Below are positions 16,831 to 25,830 of a stretch of DNA of 53,459 nucleotides, in pieces. The translations under genes and the position numbers were made by a program. Source of the DNA: JAYRWN01 sp041917975 (lineage in GTDB: Bacteria > Bacteroidota > Bacteroidia > Chitinophagales > Saprospiraceae); assembly GCA_041917975.1 (NCBI GenBank), contig JAYRWN010000178.1, forward strand, positions 1 through 53,459, read 5' to 3'. The stretch's first letter is position 1. Every line of letters starts with the position of its first letter. Under the pieces are notes generated by a model. The model worked only from the letters and a program-made list of their open reading frames with translations. It had not been told where the DNA came from and made no database searches.

Positions 16831-18354
16831 ATGCAATCTACCGGTTTAAGCGCTTCCACTATTCTCCTTTGCATCGGATTATATTTTATTCTCCTTATCT
16901 CTATTGCTTATTTCACCGGAAAAAAATCGGATAACGCCAATTTTTTTCTTGCTGGCAGGCAAGCACCATGGTATCTGGTAGCATTTGGTATGATCGGCGC
17001 TTCCATATCCGGGGTTACGTTTATTTCCGTGCCCGGTTTTGTAAAAGCCAATCAATTTTCGTATTTCCAGGTTGTGATTGGCTACATCTTCGGTTATCTC
17101 ACAATTGGCCTGTTGCTCATGCCCATGTATTACAAACTGAATCTAACTTCCATTTATACGTATCTGGAACAGCGGTTTGGTTTCTGGTCATATAAATCCG
17201 GTTCCGCATTTTTTATTTTATCACGCACTTTTGGCTCAGCTTGTCGGCTTTATTTAGTGGCCTTGGTTTTGTACCAATTTGTCTTTGCCGGTTTAGGTAT
17301 ACCCTTTTGGTTAACAACACTTATTACTATTTTTCTCATTTGGATATATACCTTTCGGGGAGGAATCAAAACCATTGTATATACTGATGTTTTTCAGACC
17401 ACTTTTTTATTGTCTTCGCTGCTAATTTCAGTATATTTTATTTCTAATGCGCTGGGTTTAAATTTGAGTGAACTATGGGGTGAAATTCGAAACAGCTCTT
17501 ATTCTAAAGTTTTTTTTGTGGACAGTGGCTGGTCAGATAGTAATAATTTTATTAAACAATTTTTAGGCGGAATGTTTATCACGATCGTGATGACCGGCCT
17601 TGATCAGGATTTAATGCAGAAAAACTTGAGTTGCCCCAACATTAAAGATGCGCAAAAAAACATGTTCTCCTTTACCATCATCCTGGTGCTTGCGAACGCA
17701 CTATTTTTAGTATTAGGTGCTTTATTGTTTATATATGCTGCCCAGGTAGGTATTGACATTCCCACCCGTGAAGTCAATGGAAAATTGGTGGAGCAAACCG
17801 ATTTACTCTTCCCGACTCTTGCCTTACAACATTTTGGTTCTATTGTAGGGATTGTTTTTATATTAGGATTGATCGCCGCCAATTACGCCAGTGCCGACTC
17901 TGCTCTGGCAGCTTTAACCACAGCTTTTTGTATTGACTTCTTAGGTTTCGAAAAAGGGAAAATTGAGGATCAGCGCATGAAACCTGTCCGTACTTGGGTT
18001 CATTTCAGTTTTTCTATTTTATTGTTCCTGATGGTTATGGTTCTGTGGATTATGAATGATCGTTCCATTATAGATACGGTACTTCGCATGGCCGGATATA
18101 CCTATGGACCGCTTTTAGGCCTTTATGCTTTTGGTTTTTTTGTTCGCCGTCAAGTACAGGATAAATGGGTACCGATCGTTTGTATTTTATCTCCTGTGAT
18201 TACTTATATTCTCAATGCCAATTCCGTGCAATGGTTTTGGGGTTATAAGTTTAGTTTCGAATTGCTGGTCCTAAATGGGTTTTTGACTTTTTGTGGATTA
18301 TGGTTAATATCCCGCAAGGCAGTCATTCCTTCGCATTTATTAGGTCGCGGTTAA
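16831..18354 (+). CDS. sodium:solute symporter (SSS family)
   Basis: A 507-aa polytopic inner-membrane transporter of the solute:sodium symporter family (TC 2.A.21). About 13 hydrophobic segments are visible. Family markers are the N-terminal FFLAGRQAPWYLVAFGMIGASISGV region (residues about 34-60), the GGIKTIVYTDVFQT block and GLDQDLMQKNLSC. The substrate (sugar, amino acid, anion or vitamin) cannot be set from the sequence. It follows upp by 46 nt on the same strand. Confidence 0.9.
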   Translation: MQSTGLSASTILLCIGLYFILLISIAYFTGKKSDNANFFLAGRQAPWYLVAFGMIGASISGVTFISVPGFVKANQFSYFQVVIGYIFGYLTIGLLLMPMYYKLNLTSIYTYLEQRFGFWSYKSGSAFFILSRTFGSACRLYLVALVLYQFVFAGLGIPFWLTTLITIFLIWIYTFRGGIKTIVYTDVFQTTFLLSSLLISVYFISNALGLNLSELWGEIRNSSYSKVFFVDSGWSDSNNFIKQFLGGMFITIVMTGLDQDLMQKNLSCPNIKDAQKNMFSFTIILVLANALFLVLGALLFIYAAQVGIDIPTREVNGKLVEQTDLLFPTLALQHFGSIVGIVFILGLIAANYASADSALAALTTAFCIDFLGFEKGKIEDQRMKPVRTWVHFSFSILLFLMVMVLWIMNDRSIIDTVLRMAGYTYGPLLGLYAFGFFVRRQVQDKWVPIVCILSPVITYILNANSVQWFWGYKFSFELLVLNGFLTFCGLWLISRKAVIPSHLLGRG

Positions 18355-18391
18355 TAAAATTACCATCTTTTTTTTCAATTATTGATGATCT

Positions 18392-18409
18392 GTGACACAA
18401 GGCTGTCAC
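18392..18409. repeat. short palindrome between the symporter and DinB-like genes
   Basis: GTGACA (18392-18397) and TGTCAC (18404-18409) are perfect 6-bp arms around a 6-nt spacer, 37 nt before the DinB-like ATG. There is no T-run after it, so an operator is more likely than a terminator; the binding protein is unknown. Confidence 0.3.
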
Positions 18410-18446
18410 TAGACCGCTGTTGTTTTGTCTAATAAAAACGATAATT

Positions 18447-18944
18447 ATGACATTAATTAAATCTTTTCGCGAAGAATTGGATCAGGAAGCGGTAACTTCC
18501 CGTAAAATGCTAAGTCGCATTCCAGCGGATAACCTGGATTGGCGTCCTCATCGTAAAAATTGGACCATACGTGAATTAGCCATGCACATCGCTGAAATTC
18601 CCGGCTGGATTGATTCGGTACTAAATACTACTCAGTTAGATTTTGCTACTGTAAATTACCAACCTCCGGTGGTCAATACACCTAATGAAATTATGGTTTG
18701 TTACGAAAATACTCTGAATCAAGCTAAAAATGCCTTGAATGATGAAGCGGAATTTAAATTAAATGATCTGTGGACGCTTAGAACAGCAGATAAAATTCAT
18801 ATGTCTGCATCTAAAAAAGATATGGTTCGGCATTGTATAAACCAACAAATTCACCACCGCGCTCAACTCGGGATGTATTTGCGCTTATTAGACGTTCCTA
18901 TTCCTGGCAGTTATGGGCCATCAGCAGATGAACAAGCGTTATAA
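18447..18944 (+). CDS. DinB-fold metal-dependent protein
   Basis: A 165-aa four-helix-bundle protein of the DinB/YfiT superfamily. The N-terminal helix MTLIKSFREELDQEA, LDWRPHRKNWTIRELAMHIA and C-terminal INQQIHHRAQLGMYLRLLD give the usual His triad (one His in MHIAE, two spaced for metal binding in the last helix). Members are damage-induced proteins or thiol-dependent transferases; the activity here is unknown. The frame opens at a TTG 9 codons earlier, but the ATG at 18447 matches the family N-terminus. It is convergent with the thioredoxin-fold gene (10-nt gap). Confidence 0.85.
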   Translation: MTLIKSFREELDQEAVTSRKMLSRIPADNLDWRPHRKNWTIRELAMHIAEIPGWIDSVLNTTQLDFATVNYQPPVVNTPNEIMVCYENTLNQAKNALNDEAEFKLNDLWTLRTADKIHMSASKKDMVRHCINQQIHHRAQLGMYLRLLDVPIPGSYGPSADEQAL

Positions 18945-18954
18945 AGATTTTTAA

Positions 18955-20130
18955 TCAAGGCTGGGAGATCAGTGCTTTGCGAAGCTTCTCCATCTCGGTG
19001 ATTGACTCTTGCCGTTCCTTGGCTAAGGCAATGGCTTTATTCAACATTAATGAAGCTTCGCTTTTCTTATTTTGTTGATATAAAATTCGCGCGTAAGTAT
19101 AATAGTATGTGGATTGACCTCCAAAATTACAAGCTTTCTCAGCCAGTTTTGCCCCAAAGGACAAGACTTCTGGCGTTTCTTTAAAATACTCCAGCACTTT
19201 CAAAGACAATTCATGGTGTTTAAAAGCGTCTTTTTTATTATCTCCTTTTAAGTATTCCGTTGCTGTCTCCACAAAGGTTTTGGCATTCTGAGTTTTGAGA
19301 GCAAAAGTGAGGTTAGATTTGTGGTTAAATTCTCCCGCTTCGGCTGGAAATGCCTGACTCATTTTGGTTTGCACCTCCGCTAATAATTCGGGCAATTTAT
19401 ACTCAATAGCTTTATTTAATGTTTTATCTACAGCGGTCCGCAGTTTTTCATTAACCGCAACAGCACTTGTTTGACCTTCTATTTGAGATCGATATTTAAT
19501 GCACAAATCGAAAATGCGACTATCCGCTTCTGTGGTAGCTTCTAATATGAATTTAAGATTTTCACTGGTGGTAAGGTCTTTTTGAGTATTCAAATATGCA
19601 TTACTTACAGCTAAACTGGATTTGCCTTGCCGGTTTAAACTCCTCACATACCCGGTAACAGTTTGGAAGTCTCGGTTACCGGATTCATACAGTTTAATGT
19701 ATTGTGCATCTGGATTATATTTGGACACGGCAGATTGAGCTAACTGAATAAATCCATTCTGATCCCTGGCTCCTTTAGTGTTTAATACCACCAGCCCTTG
19801 TGGATCTAAGAAAAAGAAGGTCGGAAAAGCAGAAACTGGATATTTTTGCCTGAACTCCAGACCTTGCCCTTTTTCCATATCTATCTTCATGTTGACAAAA
19901 TGTTTATTAAAATATTCTCCCACTGCCGGTTGAGGGAATACGTTTTTGGCCATCATTTTACAAGGACCACACCATTCAGCATAGGCATCCACAAACACTA
20001 GTTTGTTCTGTTGTTTTGCCAATTCCAAAGCTTCTTTCCAGTTTCCATCAAAAAAACTAATGCCTTGTGCAGTTATTGCTATCGGTAAATACATTATCGC
20101 TCCGATAAGTAATGACCATTTCATCATCAT
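18955..20130 (-). CDS. exported thioredoxin-fold protein with C-terminal helical domain
   Basis: A 391-aa protein. A signal peptide (ends AITAQ, residue 22) sends it to the periplasm. Residues of about 25-135 form a thioredoxin domain with active site WCGPC (Cys54, Cys57) and the cis-Pro loop VSAFPTFFFL. Residues 140-391 are mostly helical and TPR-like (e.g. YTYARILYQQNKKSEASLML). Such proteins are presumed thiol-disulfide oxidoreductases or thiol carriers in the periplasm; the partner is unknown. Three consecutive Met codons leave the exact start open by two residues. Confidence 0.88.
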   Translation of the reverse strand: MMMKWSLLIGAIMYLPIAITAQGISFFDGNWKEALELAKQQNKLVFVDAYAEWCGPCKMMAKNVFPQPAVGEYFNKHFVNMKIDMEKGQGLEFRQKYPVSAFPTFFFLDPQGLVVLNTKGARDQNGFIQLAQSAVSKYNPDAQYIKLYESGNRDFQTVTGYVRSLNRQGKSSLAVSNAYLNTQKDLTTSENLKFILEATTEADSRIFDLCIKYRSQIEGQTSAVAVNEKLRTAVDKTLNKAIEYKLPELLAEVQTKMSQAFPAEAGEFNHKSNLTFALKTQNAKTFVETATEYLKGDNKKDAFKHHELSLKVLEYFKETPEVLSFGAKLAEKACNFGGQSTYYYTYARILYQQNKKSEASLMLNKAIALAKERQESITEMEKLRKALISQP

Positions 20131-20146
20131 CTTAAATTTATATTTG

Positions 20147-20154
20147 CAAAAGTA
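20147..20154 (-). promoter_or_regulatory. -7 element for the thioredoxin-fold gene
   Basis: The minus strand reads TACTTTTG (TAnnTTTG), 17 nt upstream of the start codon at 20130. A plus-strand TATATTTG partly abuts it (20139-20146) but is 188 nt from the next plus-strand gene, so its use is doubtful. Confidence 0.35.
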
Positions 20155-20333
20155 TATTATTTCATCTTTATCTGGGCATTACAGGTTGATCTTCAATTTT
20201 CATCCAAGCTGAAAAAGGTGTTTTTAACCATCATTTAACTAAAATTCGTCCTTATGGAGCATCTTCATCCTATCCTCTTAATCCATCTCCCGGCCAGGCT
20301 GTTGTATTTTTATATTTTATATCACTTAACTAT

Positions 20334-21518
20334 ATGCCTCTTTCGAATCAATTTAAACAATTTTTAGCTCAAACCAGTCTCCAACCCTTGGGTTTGGAAG
20401 TGGTCAGAGCTGAAGACATATATTTATTTGACTGTTATGGGAAAACCTATATGGATTTGATATCCGGTATTTCTGTTAGCAATTTGGGGCATCATCATCC
20501 AGTGGTTATTACTGCAATTCGTCAACAACTTGAACAGTATTTGCACACCATGGTATATGGAGAATATATCCAAGCACCGCAAGTACAATTGGCTGAATAT
20601 TTGACAGGGTTATTGCCTTCGACATTAGAACAGGTTTATCTGGTAAATAGCGGCAGCGAAGCTATAGAAGGCGCCATGAAATTGGCTAAACGTTATACGG
20701 GTCGTTACAATATTTTGGCCTTTAAAAATGCCTATCACGGGAGCAGCCATGGTGCTTTGAGCCTTATGGATAGTGAGTATTATACGTCTGCTTTTCGCCC
20801 GCTGCTACCCAATATCTATTTTCTTGATTATAACCAGCCAGATCAATTATTGCTTCTCGATGAAAGTTTTGCTGCGGTGGTCGTAGAACCTGTACAAGCC
20901 GAAGCTGGCGTTAGGCCAGGTTCTTCCTCTTTTTTAAATAGATTACGAAAGCGATGCACCGAAACGGGTACACTTTTGATTTTTGATGAAATTCAGACCG
21001 GAATGGGACGAACCGGTACTTTGTATAATTTTCAACAACTGGATCTGATTCCAGACATTTTAGTTACAGCCAAAGCGTTAGGTGCTGGCATGCCATTGGG
21101 AGCATTCATCAGCTCTGCACAGATAATGCATTCGCTCCGCCAAAATCCTGTCCTAGGTCATATTACTACTTTTGGTGGTCATCCCTTGTCCTGTGCAGCT
21201 GCTTTAGCCGGGTTAAAATTTATTCATGAGTCGAAATTATTGTCTCAAATCCCTGAGAAAGCTCAACTTTTTGTCCAGCTATTGAAGCATCCTTTGATTA
21301 AAGAGATAAGACAGGCTGGTTTCTTAATGGCTTTAGACTTACACAAGGCCGATCTTGTGGAGAAAGTAGTAATGTTGTGCAAAGAAAGAGGCTTATTAGT
21401 CGATTGGTTTTTGCATCATAGAGAAAGTATTCGCTTGGCACCACCACTGATTATCAATACCTTACAAATAAAACAAGCCTGCGAGGTCATTCGATCTGTG
21501 TTAGATGACTTGATTTAG
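20334..21518 (+). CDS. class III PLP-dependent aminotransferase
   Basis: A 394-aa cytoplasmic fold type I aminotransferase of the acetylornithine/ornithine/GABA group. It has VNSGSEAIEGAMKLAKRYTG, FDEIQTGMGRTG, the PLP-binding lysine in TAKALGAGMPLG (Lys247), and TTFGGHPLSCAAALAGL. Length fits the ArgD-like branch, but no arginine-pathway genes lie near, so the amino donor and acceptor are not assigned. The upstream 203 nt hold no recognisable gene. Confidence 0.9.
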   Translation: MPLSNQFKQFLAQTSLQPLGLEVVRAEDIYLFDCYGKTYMDLISGISVSNLGHHHPVVITAIRQQLEQYLHTMVYGEYIQAPQVQLAEYLTGLLPSTLEQVYLVNSGSEAIEGAMKLAKRYTGRYNILAFKNAYHGSSHGALSLMDSEYYTSAFRPLLPNIYFLDYNQPDQLLLLDESFAAVVVEPVQAEAGVRPGSSSFLNRLRKRCTETGTLLIFDEIQTGMGRTGTLYNFQQLDLIPDILVTAKALGAGMPLGAFISSAQIMHSLRQNPVLGHITTFGGHPLSCAAALAGLKFIHESKLLSQIPEKAQLFVQLLKHPLIKEIRQAGFLMALDLHKADLVEKVVMLCKERGLLVDWFLHHRESIRLAPPLIINTLQIKQACEVIRSVLDDLI

Positions 21519-21629
21519 TAGCGATTGTAAGATTTTGTTGAATCCATTTAAATTTTGGCGGTTTTTATAAAAAAAATTCCTTCATAAAACTTTTTACCTT
21601 CTTCAGGCATCCTTATGTTATCTGACTAA

Positions 21630-22211
21630 ATGGAGATTTTGCAAGATAAAGATAAACGTACAGCTCAACTGATTATGCAATATAAACAGGGAGATGTTCA
21701 GGCATTTAATGCGCTCTGGCGTATATGGGAGCATCAATTATTTAATCTAATTTATAATATGGTCGTTGATTATGATCAAGCAAAAGATATTCTCCAGCGC
21801 ACCATTATCAAAACTTATCAAAATCTTCATCAGTTACAGGATGTTCAAAAATTTAAACCTTGGCTCTATCGTATCGCTGTGAACTATTGCCACTCGGAAC
21901 TACGTAAAAAAACACGGGTAGAATCTATTGATCATGTTTTGCCCCATGTTCTACCGATGGACTTCACAACTTTAAATAGTCTCGAAAAATCAGATCTAAA
22001 AAAACAAATAGTCACTTTACTACAAAAACTGCCTGAGGAGCAAAAAATAATTATAGTCATGAAAGAATATGAGGGTATGAAATTTATTGAAATTGCTGAC
22101 ACCTTGCGACTTCCTATAAATACCGTTAAATCCAGACTTTATTATGGTTTAAAAGCCCTGCGGAAGATGCTGGTAGATGACCCCTCACTTAAAGCATTAT
22201 ATTATGAATAA
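21630..22211 (+). CDS. ECF-type RNA polymerase sigma factor
   Basis: A 193-aa sigma-70 family protein with regions 2 and 4 only. Region 2 spans about 20-90, including DYDQAKDILQRTIIKTYQNL and the DNA-melting stretch KPWLYRIAVNYCHSELRKK. Region 4 (about 128-180) has a clear helix-turn-helix: MKFIEIADTLRLPINTVKSR. The promoters it serves are unknown. The next gene starts inside its last codons (8-nt overlap), so sigma and anti-sigma are made together. Confidence 0.93.
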   Translation: MEILQDKDKRTAQLIMQYKQGDVQAFNALWRIWEHQLFNLIYNMVVDYDQAKDILQRTIIKTYQNLHQLQDVQKFKPWLYRIAVNYCHSELRKKTRVESIDHVLPHVLPMDFTTLNSLEKSDLKKQIVTLLQKLPEEQKIIIVMKEYEGMKFIEIADTLRLPINTVKSRLYYGLKALRKMLVDDPSLKALYYE

Positions 22212-22959
22212 GGAAGAAATAATTAACAAATTGATGGATTACTTGTATGAGGATATGTCTCTGCAAGACAAAACCCATTTTGAATTATGGTTGAAGGAAA
22301 ATCCAGAGTGGCAAAAAGAATTGGATGAGATGCGTATGACTCGTCAATTATTTTCATCCAATCCATCCCTTAAAGCACCATCTATTTATGGTACTTTCCA
22401 CCCTAAACCTTCTTCAAACCCGTGGATAAAACCCATATTGGCTGCTGCTGCGTCAATAGCTTTATTACTAATTATAGGCGCATGGTCAAAACCTAATTTA
22501 ACTTATTCCTCTGGTGTTTTTACTTTGTCTTTTAGAAATTCTTCAGTACCTCCTGTTCCCAACATTCAGGAAAGTTTACAAACGCCGAATAGAAATCCGG
22601 TTATTACCACTGATTATCAGGAATCTATTCAAGGGAAAGTGGAAGATGCAGAATCTAGACTTATGGAGATTATTCAACAAAATAATCAACAATTATCCAG
22701 ACAACTTAATAAACAAATAAAAATTAATACTAATCCTTCTTATTCTAAATATTTTGTAACACTAGAGGATTTTCAAAGTTTTATGCTGCAAGAACGCAAT
22801 AAATGGAGATCGGAACAGGAGCATCAAATAGAACAAATTATTCAGTATATAGATTTAAATAATCAGCAAAATAAAGAGTTAATACGCAATAGCTTTATTG
22901 AATTATCACAATTATTGCCAACCAGTATTCAGGATAACAATTCATCTAAACTTAAATAA
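22204..22959 (+). CDS. membrane-anchored anti-sigma factor (probable)
   Basis: A 251-aa single-pass protein. The cytoplasmic part (1-70) begins MNKEEIINKLMDYLYEDMSL, the helical pattern of Bacteroidota anti-sigma proteins. A transmembrane helix covers about 74-93. The outer part is Gln/Asn-rich and predicted helical or coiled-coil (e.g. ESRLMEIIQQNNQQLSRQLN), with no enzyme motif. The ATG at 22204 overlaps the sigma gene by 8 nt; earlier in-frame ATGs are inside sigma coding sequence. The role as anti-sigma rests on operon position and topology, without a recognised zinc motif. Confidence 0.75.
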   Translation: MNKEEIINKLMDYLYEDMSLQDKTHFELWLKENPEWQKELDEMRMTRQLFSSNPSLKAPSIYGTFHPKPSSNPWIKPILAAAASIALLLIIGAWSKPNLTYSSGVFTLSFRNSSVPPVPNIQESLQTPNRNPVITTDYQESIQGKVEDAESRLMEIIQQNNQQLSRQLNKQIKINTNPSYSKYFVTLEDFQSFMLQERNKWRSEQEHQIEQIIQYIDLNNQQNKELIRNSFIELSQLLPTSIQDNNSSKLK

Positions 22960-22961
22960 AA

Positions 22962-24131
22962 ATGAAAAAAATAGTTACTTTTTCACTAGGAGTTCTTTTT
23001 TTCCTCTTTCTGCAGCTTTCCTTTGCTCAATCCTTTGATGAAAAAAGAATGGCCACAGACCTTGAGGTCGCTAAAGAAATTCTTTCCACCGTTTTAAAAC
23101 AAAAACTGCAAAACCAAAATCAATACCATTACATGTGTTGTGAGAATGTCGAATCATCTTACATCAAAGACTATGGAGTGCGGTTTGAAATAAACAGTTA
23201 TGATCGTCCCTATGTATTATACCTTACAGACGTTACCCGCAAAGGAATGGAATCTATTGAAAAAACAGTTGAAGACATCGCCGATGAAGTTTCTCCATCT
23301 CGTGAAAAAGGTGATAAAAAAGCACCCTTTAATAAGGAAGATTTAATTCATTTCACCTCGGAAGCCGCTGAGTCTTTTTTGATCCAGTATGGTCATTTGA
23401 TCGGGCAGCTCAGACCCTCTGATAAAATTACCGTTACCATCGGGCCCCGCGATATTCATCGCCGTAAATCATTTAATAGTTATTCTTGGAGTGGTAACAC
23501 TGTTGCACAAATCGCAACTGATTTTGTTTTGCCCAGCATTACACTCTCTGTATTAAAAAGTGATCTGGATGCTTATAAACAAGGTAAAATAAATGAAGAA
23601 ACCCTGAAGTCAAAAATTGAAAAAGTTGAAATCAAAAAGGATAACAGATCAGATGAAGGTGCAGAGGTCTTCAGTACTATTCTGGACCGTATTTATTCCA
23701 GTGACCTCTCAAAAACATATTATATTTCAGGTCAAAGTATAGATTATTATCGTCTTGAAAATGTCGGTTTAGTATTTGCTATGAAGGTATACTCTTCCAA
23801 TATCAATGGTGATAAATATTCCATGCCTACTTTAGACCTTAAAGGTTTAACCAGAGATGAGCGCAATGCTAAAGTAAAGGGTTTATACCCACTGTTTATC
23901 AATGACTTAAAAGAAAATTTGCTCAAATATGGCTCATTAATAAATTCTTTAAATGTCCATGATATGATTATGCTCAAAATAGGCATGACTGAATGTATTG
24001 ATTGCGGACTACCTTCCAAACTTGAAATCAATGTGAAAAAACAGGTGGTTATGGATTTCGATACCGGTAAAATCAGCAAAGAAGATGCTTTGAATAAAAT
24101 AGAGGTTAAAGAGATTAAAGAATCGAAGTAA
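22962..24131 (+). CDS. exported protein with internal duplication, sigma-cassette third gene
   Basis: A 389-aa protein of no family I recognise. A signal peptide (1-22, ends SFAQ) exports it. The mature chain looks like two copies of one domain. Copy 1 is about 33-226 and copy 2 about 231-387. Matching blocks include SFLIQYGHLIGQLRPSDKIT (138-157) with ENLLKYGSLINSLNVHDMIM (318-337); YGVRFEIN (71-78) with VGLVFAMK (268-275); and KQGKINEETLKSKIEKVEIK (206-225) with DTGKISKEDALNKIEVKEIK (367-386). It lies 2 nt after the anti-sigma gene and before a strong terminator. A role as sensor, ligand or output of the sigma system is only inference. Confidence 0.7.
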   Translation: MKKIVTFSLGVLFFLFLQLSFAQSFDEKRMATDLEVAKEILSTVLKQKLQNQNQYHYMCCENVESSYIKDYGVRFEINSYDRPYVLYLTDVTRKGMESIEKTVEDIADEVSPSREKGDKKAPFNKEDLIHFTSEAAESFLIQYGHLIGQLRPSDKITVTIGPRDIHRRKSFNSYSWSGNTVAQIATDFVLPSITLSVLKSDLDAYKQGKINEETLKSKIEKVEIKKDNRSDEGAEVFSTILDRIYSSDLSKTYYISGQSIDYYRLENVGLVFAMKVYSSNINGDKYSMPTLDLKGLTRDERNAKVKGLYPLFINDLKENLLKYGSLINSLNVHDMIMLKIGMTECIDCGLPSKLEINVKKQVVMDFDTGKISKEDALNKIEVKEIKESK

Positions 24132-24162
24132 ATAACATCTACATCTTTAATAGAAATTAAAG

Positions 24163-24187
24163 CCAGGCCACTGTGCCTGGTTTTTTT
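24163..24187 (+). terminator. Rho-independent terminator of the sigma cassette
   Basis: CCAGGC (24163-24168) and GCCTGG (24175-24180) form a perfect GC-rich stem around CACTGT, followed at once by seven Ts (24181-24187). It is 32 nt after the stop of the duplicated exported protein. Confidence 0.85.
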
Positions 24188-24223
24188 AGTTTTAGACTTT
24201 TAGAGCTTGTGCTTGCATAGTCA

Positions 24224-24268
24224 GAGAGATCAGAAGACACAGATCTTTATCTGTACTTCTGATCTTTC
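24224..24268. repeat. long hairpin between the convergent sigma cassette and rpoN
   Basis: AGATCAGAAG (24227-24236) pairs with CTTCTGATCT (24256-24265), and inside it ACAGAT (24239-24244) pairs with ATCTGT (24249-24254) around CTTT. The outer stem extends three more bases with one mismatch. The total is about 16 paired bases with a small internal bulge. It lies 27 nt past the rpoN stop on the minus strand, so it may protect or end the rpoN transcript, though no T-run follows on that strand. Confidence 0.5.
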
Positions 24269-24294
24269 TAACTGCTTAAAAGGATATAAAGTTT

Positions 24295-25830
24295 CTATAA
24301 TTTTTTCCGCATTCTAGCTACCGGAATATTTAATTGCTCTCGGTACTTTGCCACAGTTCGACGGGCAATATTGTATCCCTTTTTTAGGAGCATGTCACGC
24401 AATTTTTCATCCGAATGAGGCCTTCTTTTATCTTCTCCAATAATTAATTCGGATAACATGTTTTTAACTTCCAAGGTGGATACCTCGTCTCCTTCTTGTG
24501 TAGTCAGTGATTCCGAGAAGAAGTCTTTCAACCGTTTAGTCCCAAATTCTGTTTGTACAAATTTGGAATTAGCTACCCGGGATACTGTGGAAATATCCAG
24601 GCTGGTGATATCGGCAATATCTTTTAGTATCATGGGTTTCAAGCGGTGATCGTCGCCGGATAAAAAATATTCGTATTGATACTGCATTATAGCATACATC
24701 ACCTGGTACATGGTGTGTTGTCGTTGTTTAATCGCATCAATAAACCATTTTGCAGAATCAATCTTTTGCTTAATAAACTGAATGGCTTCTTTATCCTTGC
24801 TGGAAATTCGCTTTTTCCCTGTTTTTTCTTTATAATTATTCAGGATGTTTTTATACTGATCATTGATACGTAACTCAGGTGCATTTTTTGAGTTTAAGAT
24901 CAGTTCCAATTCGCCTTCCCGGTTATAAATAATATAATCAGGTATAATGTAATTTAACGAACTTCCTCCTGAATGTGGAGGCACATAACCACTGGCTGGT
25001 TTGGGGTTTAGTTTTAAAATAAAATCCAGGGTTTGTTTAAGCTCATCTTCAGTTAAATCCCCATATTTTTTAAGTTTATCAAAATGTTTCTTAGAAAATT
25101 CATTAAAATATTTGGTAATTATATAACGCGATTTGTCGATAATAAAATTACTTGTTTTAGAGTCCGGGTTTTTTCGTTTAAAGGAATTAATTTGAATCAG
25201 TAAACATTCTTGCAAATCTCTGGCACCGACTCCCGGGGGGTCAAAGGTTTGCACCTTTTTAATCATCAGGTCCACTTCCTGTTCAAAGGTTTCGATATTC
25301 TCTGAAAACAGGAGGTCGTCAACAATGGCTTCAGGTTCTCGTCGCAGATAACCATCATCATCTATATTACCAATAACCTGCTTGGCAATACGTTCCAATC
25401 GATCGTCATTAAGATTTAACATACCAACTTGACCAATAAGGTAGTCGTGAAATGTGCTTTCATGGACTACCGGGGCAGACTTGGTTTCTTCATCCTCATT
25501 ATACCGATTGTTATAGATAGAGGGATCCTCCTCAAGATACTCGTTAATGTAATCGTCCAGGTCAGCTTCACCTTTATCGCTAAAATCATCAGAGTCTAGT
25601 TCTAGATCAAAATCCTCCTGTTCATTTCCTTCACCTTTGTCCTCTTCATCAAGGTCAAACATTTCATCCTTACCTTCTCCCTCATCCAAAGCAGGATTGG
25701 CTTCCAGCTCTTCTTTGATTCGTTGCTCTAGAGTAGCAGTCGGAATTTGCAAAAGCTTCATGACCTGAATTTGTTGAGGTGAAAGCTTTTGTAATAATTT
25801 TTGACTTAGTTTTTGTTTAATTAGACTCAT
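24295..25830 (-). CDS. rpoN: RNA polymerase sigma-54 factor
   Basis: A 511-aa alternative sigma factor that needs AAA+ activators and reads -24/-12 promoters. Region I is the Gln/Leu-rich N-terminus (LSPQQIQVMKLLQIPTATLE); region II is a strongly acidic linker (about 50-100); the core-binding domain follows. The C-terminus has the helix-turn-helix and the diagnostic RpoN box ARRTVAKYRE near the end. Length is normal. No sigma-54 activator is in the window. No Bacteroidota-type -7 element was found in the 300 nt upstream. Confidence 0.97.
   Translation of the reverse strand: MSLIKQKLSQKLLQKLSPQQIQVMKLLQIPTATLEQRIKEELEANPALDEGEGKDEMFDLDEEDKGEGNEQEDFDLELDSDDFSDKGEADLDDYINEYLEEDPSIYNNRYNEDEETKSAPVVHESTFHDYLIGQVGMLNLNDDRLERIAKQVIGNIDDDGYLRREPEAIVDDLLFSENIETFEQEVDLMIKKVQTFDPPGVGARDLQECLLIQINSFKRKNPDSKTSNFIIDKSRYIITKYFNEFSKKHFDKLKKYGDLTEDELKQTLDFILKLNPKPASGYVPPHSGGSSLNYIIPDYIIYNREGELELILNSKNAPELRINDQYKNILNNYKEKTGKKRISSKDKEAIQFIKQKIDSAKWFIDAIKQRQHTMYQVMYAIMQYQYEYFLSGDDHRLKPMILKDIADITSLDISTVSRVANSKFVQTEFGTKRLKDFFSESLTTQEGDEVSTLEVKNMLSELIIGEDKRRPHSDEKLRDMLLKKGYNIARRTVAKYREQLNIPVARMRKKL

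Noticed and set aside
20253..20366. 37-codon ORF in the gap before the class III aminotransferase
   Set aside because: It overlaps the aminotransferase start in another frame, has no promoter or composition of a real gene, and probably arises by chance.
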